From Durusdinium trenchii (Eukaryota > Sar > Dinophyceae > Suessiales > Symbiodiniaceae): a stretch of 64,000 nucleotides of DNA. The notes under the pieces are model-generated. The model had not been told where the DNA came from. It saw only the letters and a program-made list of their open reading frames with translations, and did no database searches. Position numbers and translations under genes: made by a program. The DNA lies in assembly GCA_963970005.1 (NCBI GenBank), contig CAXAMN010028850.1, forward strand, positions 489,196-553,195, written 5' to 3'. Positions 1 through 12,639 of this stretch are shown in pieces. The stretch's first letter is position 1; each line of letters starts with the position of its first letter.

Positions 1-40
1 GCGATGCCAGGAGCCCCGAGTAGCGTCCTTGCTCCTACCA
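1..40. repeat. Dispersed CTAGTAGC-type repeat, locus 1 (cut by window edge)
   Basis: The first bases contain the words GATGCCAGGAGCCCC, AGTAGCGTCCTTGCTCCTA. The same words recur in both orientations at about eight other places in the window (for example 28513-28750 and 34459-34536). No coding potential is apparent. Role unknown. Confidence 0.7.
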
Positions 41-689
41 GGAAAACTGTAGCCACTTTGTATACTTTTCACTTCCATCCATTTCCTTCCAAATGGATGT
101 GAATGGGGTCCAGAACCGCACGGACCGCAAGCTCTCCAATCCCACCTCAGATTCCGGTTCCTGGCCTTCGCTTGTCCCTTGGCCGGCCTGGCCTTTGGGG
201 TTGGCCGAAACTCTGGCGCCTCATGGGCCCCACACAACACGGCCCAGCCGGCGCCACACCCTCCAGAACACTGCGTGACAGCCCAAAATGAGTGATTGCT
301 CCTCAGTCTGGCCCGACACTCCGGCAAGGTGTCAACAGCAATAGATCGATTTCTACTACTTACTACGCATGTGGACTGAAGCCATCAACCCGCACTGGTC
401 AATGTTGGGAAATGCTGAACCATGCTAAAGCACTCAGGAACATAGAATGCAAACCGGAAACATTGCCGCTTGGCAATCGATTGCCCTGTGGCCTCAGGGT
501 TTAAAGCTGGTCCTTGACTTTCTCCGAGTTGAAAACCTGAGGGCATGATCATGTCATGACCACGTTCTGGCGTCACTTTTCTTCCGGGCGTTGCTGTATA
601 GTCAAAAAGTGTGGAACTAATCAACCCACAAACACGATGCCCCAACGTAAAATGAGGGATTGCGAGATTGCGAGACTGTACAGTAATTT

Positions 690-797
690 GTTACTACTAT
701 TGGCATGAAGCTATGGCATTACTACTAGGAACAAGAAGCTACTAGTAACAAGGGCATCGCTACTAGTTGCGAGCTCGAAGCTACTGGGCCCCCCTTG
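690..797. repeat. Dispersed CTAGTAGC-type repeat, locus 2
   Basis: The block contains GAACAAGAAGCTACTAG, GTAACAAGGGCATCGCTAC and a run ending in GGGCCCCCC. It is the opposite orientation of the words at locus 1 and part of the same dispersed family. Confidence 0.7.
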
Positions 798-2520
798 TGC
801 ATGAGTCTCAAAAACCGGCGCCTTCCTCGCGCAATAGCCGCATCAAATTCGGTGGCTGGGGAGCCTTTCGTCTGATGGCGGTTGCTCCATGCGAAACAAG
901 CAGTTTACCAAAACATGAAAATGATTGAAAATGAACGTTTATGTGGAAGTGGCATATGCCGCTACAACACACAGTATTAGTATAATATAGAGAGAGAGAT
1001 GAATAGAAACATGTCAGAACTTCGCTGGAATTGCTCAAACAATGACCTGGAGAACGCAGTTTCTTGATAACAATCAATACTTTGCTGCTCATCGCTCGTG
1101 CGGATGGTGCCTGCGTCTGCCGCACGTTGCCAATCGACGGTTGGGAGCCTCGTCGGTGTGTCTTGAGGGAAGCACCTGTCAGTCTCGAAGGCAAAGCTGA
1201 TTGAACCCATCCCACCAGCTTTGCACTACGACTGTTGTTGCTGGAGGACTTCAGGAACCATTCTCGGGCCCGTTGGAGTGTGGCCAAGGATGGCCAAGGT
1301 GTCAAATCATCAAATCAGTCTTGGGGCAATGTAGTTTTCCCGAGTGAAGTCACCAAGGACACGCCCTCCCTGCTTCCAGCTTCGCACTTTCAAAGGTGAA
1401 TCCTGTACGGCCTTGACATATTTCCGCATTGTCCTGTCTTGGACGAGTGTGGCAAGCTCAGTGCATCAGCGCCTGGTTTGGACGAGACCGCTGGTGTGAC
1501 CTTGGCCGGTGGCATCAATTGGATTGCAAAGTGATTCGCACGTTCACAGAGTAGCGTCAAGCAGGAAGCTCACATTCTTCCAACATCTGACGGACGGACT
1601 CTTTGTTGCTCTGAAGGTTTGCAGGAAAAAAGCCCTGCCTCAAGCCCATTGTCCACGTTCCCATCAGGGCACTTTCCGATTCCAATCAGCGCCTGCCAAG
1701 AGAAGAGGGGCAAAGCCGATGGTCCAATCGTCTTTGCGCTGACTATATTGCAGGTCTAGCACCAAACTTGGGTCAACTTTAGTCAACTTTCAAAAAACAG
1801 TTGGTTCCAGTGGGGGAACTAGTTGAAATGACGAAGGCGCCTTGAGTCCCATGGACAATTTCTCCTGCTGCGCCTTTGGCAAGGAACTCCTGTCATCCAG
1901 GGAAATCAAAAGGAAAGTTGTGCCATGCAGAAGTCGTGCCACCCGTGGTATGGAAAACTGCCTAAGTGTAAAGAAGGGTGTTGACCCACGCAATCTCCTG
2001 GGCTCTTCCGCGGGCGGGATGTCAATCATGCCCCGCACCCACCTGCAGACTGGACCGGCACGGAAGGAGACACACACCATGACTTCACGGATCATTCAAG
2101 GCCATAGGACACCCCTGTCAAACCTTTCGTCTAAAGGCAAGGTTGAGATAGTGTGGATCTCCAATTCTTCAAAACATCCAATTCCTCAATCTTACGAATC
2201 TTGTATCTCTCAAATAAAGTAACGTGTTGAAAGTAAATGAGGCCTTGAAATGGCAAAGAGTTCCAGAAAACAAACTGAGCTCCTGGAGGGGAAAAAACAT
2301 ACACTCTTTACCTGAAGCCACTAACAGCTTTCCTGCATGGTCTCTACCGAGAGTTGATACTATGGCCGTTTTGTGCCATCGAGCCCTTGCCAAGAATGAA
2401 CGCAACTACTCGCCTTCCAAGGCCGGGATCCTTAGAAGGTCGATATCAACAGCGCAGGATGTGAAGTTGCTGGAGTTCGTCACTGAAGCTGTAACAACTT
2501 GTTGACTAAAATGACGACCT

Positions 2521-2548
2521 ACTCTCTCTCTCTCTCTCTCTCTCTCTG
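2521..2548. repeat. (CT)n microsatellite
   Basis: An uninterrupted CT dinucleotide run followed by a short GT/CCT-rich tail. Confidence 0.9.
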
Positions 2549-3655
2549 TGTCCCTCTGTCCCTCGCCATCAAACATTCCTCAACTGCGCCCTACTGCTCA
2601 AAACAAAACTTCAAATTCTACGATCAACACGAATGTAGGTATTTCAAAAGGTGCCGATGACTTGGGCATGGTCCCATCTTTCGATCTCGGCGCGCTCCCA
2701 TCCTGATGCAAAGCAGGTCAACTCACAACACGCAAACGCGCAACACACAACAACCGGGCACGCCTTCTGGGAGAGTGCCGTCGCCTGCGAGGCTGAAAGC
2801 ATCTGATGGCTAGCTTCGCGGTGAAGTAGGGCCCGAGGGCGATCACGGGAAATGATCACTGCACATTTGGGAATTGAAAAAGCAAGTGACGGCAGTGAGA
2901 ATCGCTCAAGATTATGCACACTTCTAGGCAATTTGGTTACCGCATTACCTCAACGCGCGGCTCTTTCTTTGCCCCAGCGATAAAGCTGATTGCTTTATCG
3001 CTTCCAAGCCCATGCCCAGGTGCAGGGAGATGAGGTCTACTACCCACACCCTGCCTGAGATGAGGTCTCCTGCGTCTGCATCTGTACATTCCTGCGTCTG
3101 TAGCTCTGCGTTTCTCTTCTGTGGCATCCACTTGCCCCAATGCTGTAACGTAGTAAGATTGGACTCAGTTTCACTCGGTTTGGCTTCTACATGCACTGTA
3201 AGCGTGGACACATTAGTTATCCCACAGCGAGATAGGCAACCTTCGTGAGGTCTGCATCGGCTGGCTGGGCCTGGGAAAAAAGATACTGGCTGGGATAAGG
3301 GGGTCGCAAGTTGGTAGATGTTGTGACTGCAGCTGTGGTCATGAGCCTGCCATGCACAAGGAATCCTAGAGTGTCTAGAGCGTCTAGGAATCATAGAGAT
3401 GCAATCTTTGCAGTATTTTGCAACAACTCACGGCCACTAGATGCACTTGCCAAAAGAAAGCTCATTTTTCGAAGCACTTCTGCGTCAGGAAATCAATGGT
3501 TTAGTTTGGAAGCTTAGACCATCGCACGCAGCTGTGACAAGATGGGCGGCCATCTTCATGGCAGAATGCTAGCAAATCGTGAGACTTTCTAGTTGCTCAC
3601 TTCAAAGTCCAAGTGGCCGATTTGGTGAGCAACTTCAGGAAGAACTCACCAGGTG

Positions 3656-3745
3656 GGGCAGAGTCATCCTCCACGAGCAAGAATACTTCAATCAGAAAGA
3701 GTGGCCACACAAATAACAAGGGTATGTCACACCCCTGGCCCACCA
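3656..3745 (-). CDS. Candidate exon with one membrane helix
   Basis: Read on the minus strand, this stretch gives a strongly hydrophobic segment (IPLLFVWPLFLIEVFLLVE) followed by an acidic tail DDSAPP. It ends at a good donor, GTGAGT, immediately after 3656. The right border is not resolved and no family is recognised. Both the helix and the donor fit a fragment of an intron-containing membrane protein. Partner exons were not found. A chance open frame is possible. Confidence 0.35.
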
Positions 3746-3749
3746 AAAC

Positions 3750-6700
3750 AACAAAAGATTTGAAACCCAATGTTATGCCCTTGTGAGTGCCGTCTTGGTT
3801 GTTCTAGGTTTGTCTTCTCGGTGGGCAGCAGCAATTGGTGGGTGGTGTATAAGGGCTACAATCCGTCTACATATATTGAATGACCGGAACATCCAAAACC
3901 TGTGGGCCGGGGCACGGGCCAAACACACGAAAGCTGGAACATAAGCAGCCCCAAATCTCCTGCGTTTCTGCATCCATCTGGCCTGCGGCCGCTGCGGTGC
4001 CATCACTCGTTGTGGTCCCATCCATCTTATCAAACATCTAGCCTAGTCTATGTGCTTGCAGCCCTCTGAATCTAAAAGCAGTAGCTCAAAACTTGACATA
4101 TGGTGACATGTGACATGTGCGGTTCGTTGGAAAAATCATCAACTCCTGGCTGCCCCCACCCCGTTGCTGGTTGCCCAAGTTCTTTGCGTGAACGGCAGGC
4201 GGCACTTTGGCTGCGCAGCCTGGTCACTCATGACACTCGCAGCCAGAGTCAGAAAGACCCGGAGAGACTTTCACAGCAACACCATCCAAGGGCCCGGCAG
4301 TGTGGCGTACACCTCAGGACAAGTGCATAAGGATTCACGAGAAATCCGTCCCTTCGGCCTTCGGCCCTTCCTAGGACATCTGAGGCTGAAGGCCACTTGC
4401 TCCTGGCACTACAAAGCTTGTCTGGCCTTAGCAGTGCAAATCCCAAGTTATTGTGAGATTCAGTCGATATAATTATGTCGATATGAGTTCTTTGCAGGAA
4501 ATCTTGTACGTGCTTTGGCTGCTTGGAAGTGACCATGCAAAGAGATTCTTCTCTCCTGAGACACCCACATGGACGCGTCCATGATTGCACTGAATTCATT
4601 ATCATCGATGTTGTTCCTCGGCAATCATTCAACTGGAAGGTAGGCCAGGCATGACTCCCACCAATTTTTTGGTGTTCTGCGCCCGGATAAGCTTGCAAAT
4701 GGACTGGCCCAGCTGGGGTCGCTGCTTCTCAAGGCGCAACCACAAGGGCACGAAGCCCCGTGCACCTGTGCCAAACATATCCAGACATCACAACACCGGG
4801 AACCATCGCCATTGGACTCGGATCGGGCCAATCAGACATTGGACCATGTTCTTTCCAACACGCGACTACTACACAGCCCCAGAGCCTGAGCGGCGTGGAT
4901 AACAAGGCCTTGCCGGCAGCTTAGTGAGCGTGGGTGTGTGAGTGGGTGCCCTCTCCATCTGTACAGTAGGAGTGCTGGATCTCCAACTGTTTCGGGATAT
5001 TGCTCACAATGTTGACTGCAACGAACTGGGTGCGTGTGCAACTGTTCAATACTTGCGTTTGTACACGCGTGCACCATGTGAGTGGAAGTCGGTCCTATCC
5101 TGTCCTGCCCCGTTGCCCATCAAAACAAAGCCCCTGGGGCCCCCGCAATCCATCCTTGCCTTTGGCCTGGGACTTGCAGCTGCATGCAGCGGGCTTAGTG
5201 TTGGTTGCGGCACCTATATACTTCCCGGTATATTAAATAGCAAATCCCGGAATTCTGTCCAGCTTCTGGGAGACAATGCCTAACAGGCCCACCAAGTGTG
5301 TATGGGGTACCCCTGGAACCTCAGCAAATAAGGGCAAACGTGCAGACCTGCCCCAACCCCTGGACCTGAACAAACAGCCCGAAAGGTGGATCTGTTTTGC
5401 ACTGTTCAGGAGGCCACACGGTTCAGGATGCATGTGCAACCGAGCGGCAGAGGCTGCTGCAGCTACAATCACAGCAGAGGCTTTTGCGTCAAGTGAGTTG
5501 TGTGAAAGATGCAACCTGAGGATGCGATGGTGATTACAAAGCACGAGGCCGTGAAAGTCCACAAAGCAGCATAACTATTTACAAACACTTGTAGCTTTAC
5601 CACGATTACAAACATCGTGTACGGTAGAGTGTAATGCATTCGCGGCTCAACAAACACGAGGACGGTCTTGACTTGACTGTGTAGATGCCTGTGCCTCCGC
5701 CATGATGAAACAGACCATCACTTACAATAGGGAGACAAGACGACGCGGACAAAAACCAATTTACTCGAAGTGAGCCACACCAAGCTATTCTAGGCTATAC
5801 TCATAGCACAAAGGCTCCAGAGGCCCCAGACTCTTGCAGGCATCCCTCGCAAGTCCTGCCCAAGATGTGAATGTGTGGGCCACCAGCGTCACTCAACGTG
5901 CGAGGCGTTGCATGACAAGAACGAGTTTGCTTGGGGGGGGTTGGGGCACTAGTTGCCAACATCAAAGATGTACAAGTTTCACTGAGTTACTAGTTGAAGT
6001 GAACACGGGGTCTCCTCAAATAGTCCGCGAAACCGCCTGAGATCGTCCGCAGGCGAGTTGACACAAAAAAAGGTTGGACTGTCCGGATGACGGTCCATGC
6101 GATCACGTCTGGGCTCCGGGCCACCGTCTTTTATGATGTTGTGGTGGAGCTTCAGAACCTGCATACAAGCATCCTGGAGTGGACTCATGCCTCTGGGTGC
6201 GCATGGTAGCAATAGACTTGCCAACCAAACATGATTTATTCATTTGGATCAGCTTACAGGAAGAGGATCTGCAAGCAGAATGGTAGCTGAGTGAGTCGCG
6301 TGAACTGGGATACCACAAGCTGCAAAGGTTTTCAACCTCAATTAGGCAATAGTTTCCTGTGACGAGCACATGTCAGCACTCCTTCTCAGCTCATTACACT
6401 GTTGAAGCTCCAGTAGAAGTGAGCTGATTCCTAAGTCAATCGCTGACCATGGAAAAAGCAGCCAACTTGGCAAACCCCGATCCAAATCAATTCAGCAGCC
6501 CTTTCAGCCGCTTGGGTGACTGATCTGCTTCCGAGATATATACCCTCCACATATACAGTAGAGTAGATACAGTAAATTGTCAAATATGTATTTGTATAAT
6601 ATATATATATATATGCACAATGGAAAAACGGAAACCACTGAAAACCAAGAGCTTACGGCACCAGCGTGCATTGATCATCAACCTCTCACTATACCAATTG

Positions 6701-6990
6701 AACGGGGTCAGCTGCAGATATGAAATCCTGAAGTCGCCTTTATACTAAGCATGATGCTCGGCGAAGTCCACAAGGCTGGCACGAAGGGCACCATGGCCTG
6801 AGCTTGACATGAGGGGATGCTGCACAGACCCTCCGGAGAATAGTAGTAGTGGCCACTCACATGTGCGCAAACGGATCATGGTTGACAATGGACCATCACA
6901 AAAAGATGCTCCGCTTTGGATCCTCCATTCCAACCGAAATGAGGCTAGGCCAGGCGATTGGAAGGGAAGGCTTCGAATGGACCACCAGCA
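3750..6990. other. No recognisable gene
   Basis: Open frames here are short and overlap each other on both strands without a recognisable motif. A (TA)n stretch lies at about 6597-6614. I can support no RNA gene or mobile element here. Confidence 0.45.
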
Positions 6991-7012
6991 AAGGCTGAGG
7001 CCAAGCTTCACA

Positions 7013-7319
7013 GAGTATTGCAAGAACCAGGCGCCCCATTCTTCAGCGCCCTGCGCAGGACCCAGGACATGAAGAGCTCTTCCGGCGGTTTGTCCGTTGG
7101 CCGCTGGCATCACCCGTATCTAGAGCCTCTTCAACTCTACAGGCAACTACCTTACGCCAAGAGCTGGCAATCCCATCACAGCAGCGCCGGTTCGCGCCTC
7201 ATCGGTCATGCCAAAGCCGTTCATCGCCACTTTCAATTGCTTGTCCTTGTCAAAGCTCAGGCGAGATGCCCATGTCGCCTGAGGCACCACCAACCATCTT
7301 GGCTGCAAACTTGGAGAAC
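7013..7319 (-). CDS. Two candidate exons of an unidentified protein
   Basis: Minus-strand exon 7156-7319 is open through its whole length. It ends with ...FGMTDEARTGAAVMGLPALG directly before a GTAAGG donor, and begins after an acceptor in a T-rich tract (GTAG). A second short exon lies about 80 bases downstream. It follows the acceptor GCGCAG, reads GAEEWGAWFLQYS and is followed by GTGAAG. Joining them keeps the frame. No family is recognised, and upstream and downstream exons were not found. The splice signals are the main support. Confidence 0.35.
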
Positions 7320-7329
7320 CTACACAGAA

Positions 7330-9030
7330 AAAAGGCTCGCCTCCCGCCAGCCAAGCTCTCCTCGGTCAGAGCTAGAAGGACTTGTGAGACTTGGAGGTGC
7401 TGGAAGGTTCAGTTGGCGTGGAGTCTGGATTGAAGCTCTTCACCTATCTGAATCTAGATTGTTGTTCAATCCTGTTGAATCACTCGTGCTCACGTGCTGG
7501 GGTGATGGGGGCTTCTTTGGTTTAACACAACTGGCGTGCAAAATTATATGCCAGGATATGATGTAATTAGATGGCCCGTGACAAAGCTCCGTCATTGACG
7601 TGGCGAACCGGCTTAGGCCAGCAAGGAGCACCTGTTCATCACGGCTTAGGTTATAGACACAGAAAACCCCTGAAAATATGTCAAGTGACCTGGCTGGGTT
7701 CGCTATATATGTGGTCCTTACAGTTTCAGGCCCTTCGACCAGGTCTGTTCCAGCTTTCTACAGCAACACATGAGCTGTGCCAAAGCTACCATTGACCTCA
7801 AACAATATATTCTGATCTGCACTGTAGATGGCACACATACAATTTTGTATGATTGCTATCAACTTATCAATTCCCTGATTCAGCGCGATCAGTGCCACTA
7901 ACAGCTAAGAGCGACAGCATGCGACAGCATGCGACAGCATGCGCCAGCATGCGACAGCCATAGCCCTCCCTGGGAGACCAAGCCGGCGCCATGCGTGGCC
8001 TGTCAGGCAGGTCTGGCGCTGTGGTGAGAAAACTATTCAGTGGTTGTGCTGCACCTCTTCTAAGGACCCGTGCACCCACCAAAGGCACAACCTTTTGACT
8101 GCAACGGTTTCACAAAAACTGTGGCCCCTGGCAGGCAGCCAAAGGCTAGCAGCAACTCCATCATCCAGTTGCCATTGGGCAACAACTAAGTCATTTATTT
8201 CAGCTGCAAAACAGGTCTACTGGTGCAAGCAAGAGCAACAAGTGCTTGCGCTAGCTACAAATGTGCTTCCTTAAGTGGTTGGCACATCGAAAATCGAAAG
8301 GGCATGGGTAGACCGGTCGGCCCCCATCGGATATGCAGGTTTGATGCAGGTTTCCAATATCCCAAGACCACCCTGTGACTACTTTTGTATGCACTAGATT
8401 TTGTCGGATGTTCATATGAATAATTCTTCTGAATATGTGCGTAATATATTTCAGATACTTTACGGTATATTTATATATATATATATATCAGCATGTAATG
8501 AGAAAGTTATCTGGTCAAAGCTAGTTGGTTTATGCTAGTTTGCACTTCATTGTATTGCACCCTTTACCTCAATTCCTTCACCGCACTACTGAACGTCTCC
8601 ACCCCGTCTCTGCCTCATGGCCGAGCTCGAGCTCTTCCCGCCAGGTCGCGGCCCGGCGAGAGGCCCGTCCTGTGCAAGGAGAGAACAACGAGCGCGAGGG
8701 CGCTCGTAGAAGATGGGAGTCGGTGGGGGGAGAAAAGCAAAAAAAATCCAATTGGTCCAATAGAGTCGGTTAGTTTTCCCAGAGTTGAAGTCAAAGGTAG
8801 GTAGGAGGTGCTGGTCTCTTTTGCTGAAGGGATAGGGCGGATAGAGACACCCCCACAATGTCTGCCACGCGGGCAGGGTAGAGCAAGGCTAACTACATAC
8901 AGTAATTGAGGGAGTTCGGAAATCGCCAGGAGAAATGAGAAGACAGCACGTGATGGATCCACGTGTTGTCAATTTCTTCAGCCGAATTTGTAAGTTCATG
9001 GGTTTTCAATGGTGTTCATCTGTGTGTGTG
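7330..9030. other. No recognisable gene
   Basis: Contains four tandem copies of GCGACAGCAT-like 10-mers (about 7912-7952) and a (TA)n tract near 8466-8488. Nothing else here can be assigned. Confidence 0.45.
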
Positions 9031-9094
9031 TGTCAACCCCCGTATCCAGGGGCACTGAATTTTCATTGCGCAGTTTCCATGCAGGGGGCCAGGA

Positions 9095-9139
9095 CTCCCT
9101 GGCGCGCGTCCTGGCCAACGAAGACCGCGCGCCAGGGAG
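9095..9139. repeat. Perfect 14-bp inverted repeat (hairpin)
   Basis: The left arm CTCCCTGGCGCGCG at 9095-9108 pairs perfectly with the right arm at 9126-9139 across a 17-base loop. The same hairpin is present at 12300-12344 in unit 3. Confidence 0.85.
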
Positions 9140-10113
9140 GTGAAAACGTACCTGCTATTGTTAAACTGTTAATTGGTTGCTGTGGTCCCTTGGTTTGTTT
9201 CATGGTGGTTCATGTACCTGATGTTGTTCCAGGAGGTGTTTAGGTTTTCTACCACCCCTCAAACAGGTTTCTGTCCGCATTGCAGCTGCTGCCGCCGCTT
9301 CGCTTGCGCGTTTTTGAGAAACATTTGTTCAACATTCAGTTACTCGGACTTGCGCAGCCTTTCCGTTCCCTCACCTTCCTTCCCAGCGTGGGAACTGAGT
9401 GTAACTGAAAACCAATGTCAGAGTGTGTCTCGCTCAGCCGTCCCACTCGGGTGCTGAGTGTGATCCTCCGCAAGGAGGCGCCGTTTCATTCGGGAAATCG
9501 TGAACTGAGCTTTTCCACCGTTCACAGGAATTCACCACGTGATCAACCCTCACACTGAATTTACTGCTTCCACGGCCGCCGGGCCACAAAACGGGATTCA
9601 TTGATCAGCCAATTTCGTACAGATTAGGTTCAGTAAAGCAGCTAATGCATAGGGACTGCAGACTTGCGCCAAACAAGTGTTCAAACACCTTCAAGTCTTC
9701 CGACCTTTCGCCTTTCGGTTCGCTCTTTCTTTTCCTCGGAATTTTTGCACGCGGAAATTCAAGAGTGCAGGGGTCTCACTCCCTAATTGGCCGTTCATTC
9801 GGCACTTTTGCTCGACAGATGTGCACGGAGCTACACCTATCTTTCTCTCTTGCCCTCTTCTGTTTGCTCTTTCTGTCTTTCGTTCTTCTCTTTTCTAAGG
9901 CTTTTTAGGTTGCTATTCAGGTCTTTTGACACCGTCGCCTGCCGTTTACCTGCGCTGAGCTGCCGTGCTGCCGAGCCGCTGCGCGCTTACACGACCTCCC
10001 CACCAACCACCACAGCCAACACAGCAGCATCATCCTCCCAGCGCCATGAAACTCTTCCTCTTTTGCCCAACCGCTCAATTTACCAACGGCCGCGCAACCG
10101 ACCGCCCTTCCTT

Positions 10114-10156
10114 CGAACCGGGGACATGTCAGTCTGACCGCTGTTACTCCGGTTCG
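10114..10156. repeat. 43-nt hairpin element, copy 1 of 4
   Basis: Ends CGAACCGG and CCGGTTCG pair over 8 bp around a 27-base loop containing GGACATGTCAGTCTGACC. Further copies lie at 10339-10381, 11438-11480 and 11698-11740, two per duplication unit. Confidence 0.75.
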
Positions 10157-10338
10157 ATGGGGCAACAAAGAGCAATGGCCTACAACCTTTCCCCTTCCAT
10201 ACACCAGGCTCTACACCCTACGTGCCTGGGCCTTTCGCTGATCGTTTTTCACACATCATCGCCGACCACCAACTTCTCCAGCCACACACCGCAAACAGAT
10301 CTCCCTCCTCGCCTCTCACATCAGCAGCCGACTTCCTT

Positions 10339-10381
10339 CGAATCGGGGACATGTCAGTCTGACCACTGTTACTCCGGTTCG
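10339..10381. repeat. 43-nt hairpin element, copy 2 of 4
   Basis: Same loop as copy 1. The left arm is CGAATCGG, so one C-G pair becomes a T-G wobble and the stem is retained. Confidence 0.7.
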
Positions 10382-10867
10382 ATGTAATCAAATCCAACCA
10401 AACCAGCAGCCGTGCTACTGCATCCACCACACCGCTCCACAGCCATCAATTACACAGCTCCTTCTCCACACCCCAGACTGTGGCGCAATTTGAGACACTT
10501 TCCACAAACACAGAAAACGCCTAGCAAGCAAGCAAACAAGCAAGCAAGCAAGCAATCTATTATTTCATTGACATTTACAGACGTCAGGTCCTATTTCTGG
10601 CAACTGCAATTGGCAACCTACACCACCATCACCACCACGACCACTACCTGCTTTGCTACCTCATCCACCACAAGCTCCAGCCATGTCACCGCCACGCCCT
10701 TTCAACATGCACTCCGGCAAGCCTACATGCCTCCCCACTTCACCCACTTCCCGCACTGCAAGCCAGTAGCCAAGCAAGCAAGAAAGCAAGCCAGACAGCC
10801 AACAAGCAAGCTATTGACCGCCAAGCCTCTCTCCAGAAGCGCCGCCGACTCACGGCATACTGTGTGC

Positions 10868-12240
10868 CAACCCCCGCATCCAGGGGCACTGAATTTTCAT
10901 TGCGCAGTTTCCACGCAGGGGCGAGCCGCCGGGCTCATACGGCAGTCCTTTGATTAGGTTCAGTAAAGCGGCTAATGCATAGGGACTGCAGACTTGCGCC
11001 AAACAAGTGTTCAAACACCTTCAAGTCTTCCGACCTTTCGCCTTTCGGTTCGCTCTTTCTTTTCCTCGGAATTTTTGCATGCGGAAATTCAAGAGTGCAG
11101 GGGTCTCACTCCCTCATTGGCCGTTCATTCGGCACTTTTGCTCGACAGATGTGCACGGAGCTACACCTATCTTTCTCTCTTGCCCTCTTCTGTTTGCTCT
11201 TTCTGTCTTTCGTTCTTCTCTTTTCTAAGGCTTTTTAGGTTGCTACTCAGGTCTTTTGACACCTGCCGTTTACCTGCGCTGAGCTGCCGCGCTGCCGAGC
11301 CGCTTCGCGCTTACACGACCTCCCCACCAACCACCACAGCCAACACAGCAGCATCATCCTCCCAACGCTATGAAACTCTTCCTCTATTTCCCAACCGCTC
11401 AATTCACCAACGGCCGTGCAACCGACCGCCCTTCCTTCGAACCGGGGACATGTCAGTCTGACCGCTGTTACTCCGGTTCGATGGGGCAACAAACAAGAAT
11501 GGCCTACAACTTTCCCCCTTCCATACACCAGGCTCTACACCCTACGTGCCTGGGACTTTCGCTGATTGATTTTCACACATCATCGCCGACCACCAACTTC
11601 TCCAGCCACACACCGCAAACAGATCTCCCTCCTCGCCTCTCGCATCTTCACTCTCCTCTCTGCCCTCTCCTTGACAACAAGCAGCCGACTTCCTTTTCGA
11701 ATCGGGGACATGTCAGTCTGACCACTGTTACTCCGGCTCAATGTAAACAAATCCAACCAAACCAGCAGCCGTGCTACTGCATCCACCACACCGCTCCACG
11801 GCCATCAATTACACAGCTCCTTCTCCACACCCCAGACTGTGGCGCAATATGAGACACTTTCCACAAACACAGAAAACGCCTAGCAAGCAAGCAAGCAAGC
11901 AAGCAAGCAATTATTTCATTGACGTTTACAGACGTCAGGTCCTATTTCTGACAACATCACCAGCTCCACTGCAATTGGCAACCTACTACACCACCACCAC
12001 CACGACCACCACCACCACAACCACTTCCTACTTTACTACCTCATCCACCACAAGCTCCAACCATGTCACCGCCACGCCCTTTCAACATGCACTCCCACAA
12101 GCCTACATGCCTCCCCACTTCACCCACTTCCCGCACTGCAAGCCAGTAGCCAAGCAAGCAAGACAGCAAGCCAGCAAGCAAGCTATTGACCGCCACGCCT
12201 CTCTCCAGAAGCGCCGACTCACGGCATACTGTGTGTGTCA
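10868..12240. repeat. Tandem duplication, unit 2 (1373 bp)
   Basis: A near-identical copy of unit 1 from about 9622 onward (GATTAGGTTCAGTAAAG at both places), without the ~530-bp internal block. Small indels occur in the AAGC and ACC simple tracts. Hairpin-element copies lie at 11438-11480 and 11698-11740. Confidence 0.85.
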
Positions 12241-12632
12241 ACCCCCGTATCCAGGGGCACTGAATTTTCATTGTGCAGTTTCCATGCAGGGGGCCAGGAC
12301 TCCCTGGCGCGCGTCCTGGCCAACGAAGACCGCGCGCCAGGGAGGTGAAAACGTAACTGCTATTGTTAAACTGTTGATTGGTTGCTGTGGTCCCTTGGTT
12401 TGTTTCATGGTGGTTCATGTACCTGATGTTGTTCCAGGAGGTGTTTAGGTTTTCTACCACCGTCAAACAGGTTTCTGTCCGCATTGCAGCTGCTGCCGCC
12501 GCTTCGCTTGCGCATTTTTGAGAAACATTTGTTCAACATTCAGTTACTCGGACTTGTGCAGCCTTTCCGTTCCCTCACCTTCCTTCCCAGCGTGGGAACT
12601 GAGTGTAACTGAAAACCAATGTCAGAGTGTGT
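12241..12632. repeat. Tandem duplication, partial unit 3
   Basis: Repeats about 9039-9430 nearly exactly, including the GC-rich hairpin, and then breaks into unrelated sequence after TCAGAGTGTGTC. It shows that the ~530-bp block missing from unit 2 still exists downstream. Confidence 0.8.
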
Positions 12633-12639
12633 CAATGGC

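Larger units (their letters stand above)
41..3640. other. No recognisable gene; mostly non-coding
   Basis: I see no conserved domain on either strand. There is a CT dinucleotide microsatellite at about 2521-2548. A stretch at about 1020-1215 on the minus strand is open, but I cannot match it to anything. The region is best read as intergenic or large-intron sequence. Confidence 0.5.
9039..10867. repeat. Tandem duplication, unit 1 (1829 bp)
   Basis: The unit starts with CAACCCCCGTATCCAGGGGC, and this word recurs at about 10868 (one base different) and 12241. Unit 1 carries an extra ~530-bp block (about 9090-9622) that is missing from unit 2. It ends with an AAGC-rich stretch and the word CACGGCATACTGTGTG. 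Long open frames occur on both strands but show no domain. One of them begins MHRDCRLAPNKCSNTF and is repeated almost exactly in unit 2. I read the unit as a recent segmental tandem duplication rather than as genes. Confidence 0.85.

Noticed and set aside
9965..11480. tRNA-like GGTTCGAT words
   Set aside because: They are the right arm of the 43-nt hairpin element. No acceptor stem, D arm or anticodon arm can be built around them.
9965..11852. Plus-strand frames with MKLFLFCPTAQFTNGRATD-like peptides in both duplication units
   Set aside because: Their conservation between units follows from the recent duplication. Small indels shift them and no domain or signal is seen, so I do not call them genes.
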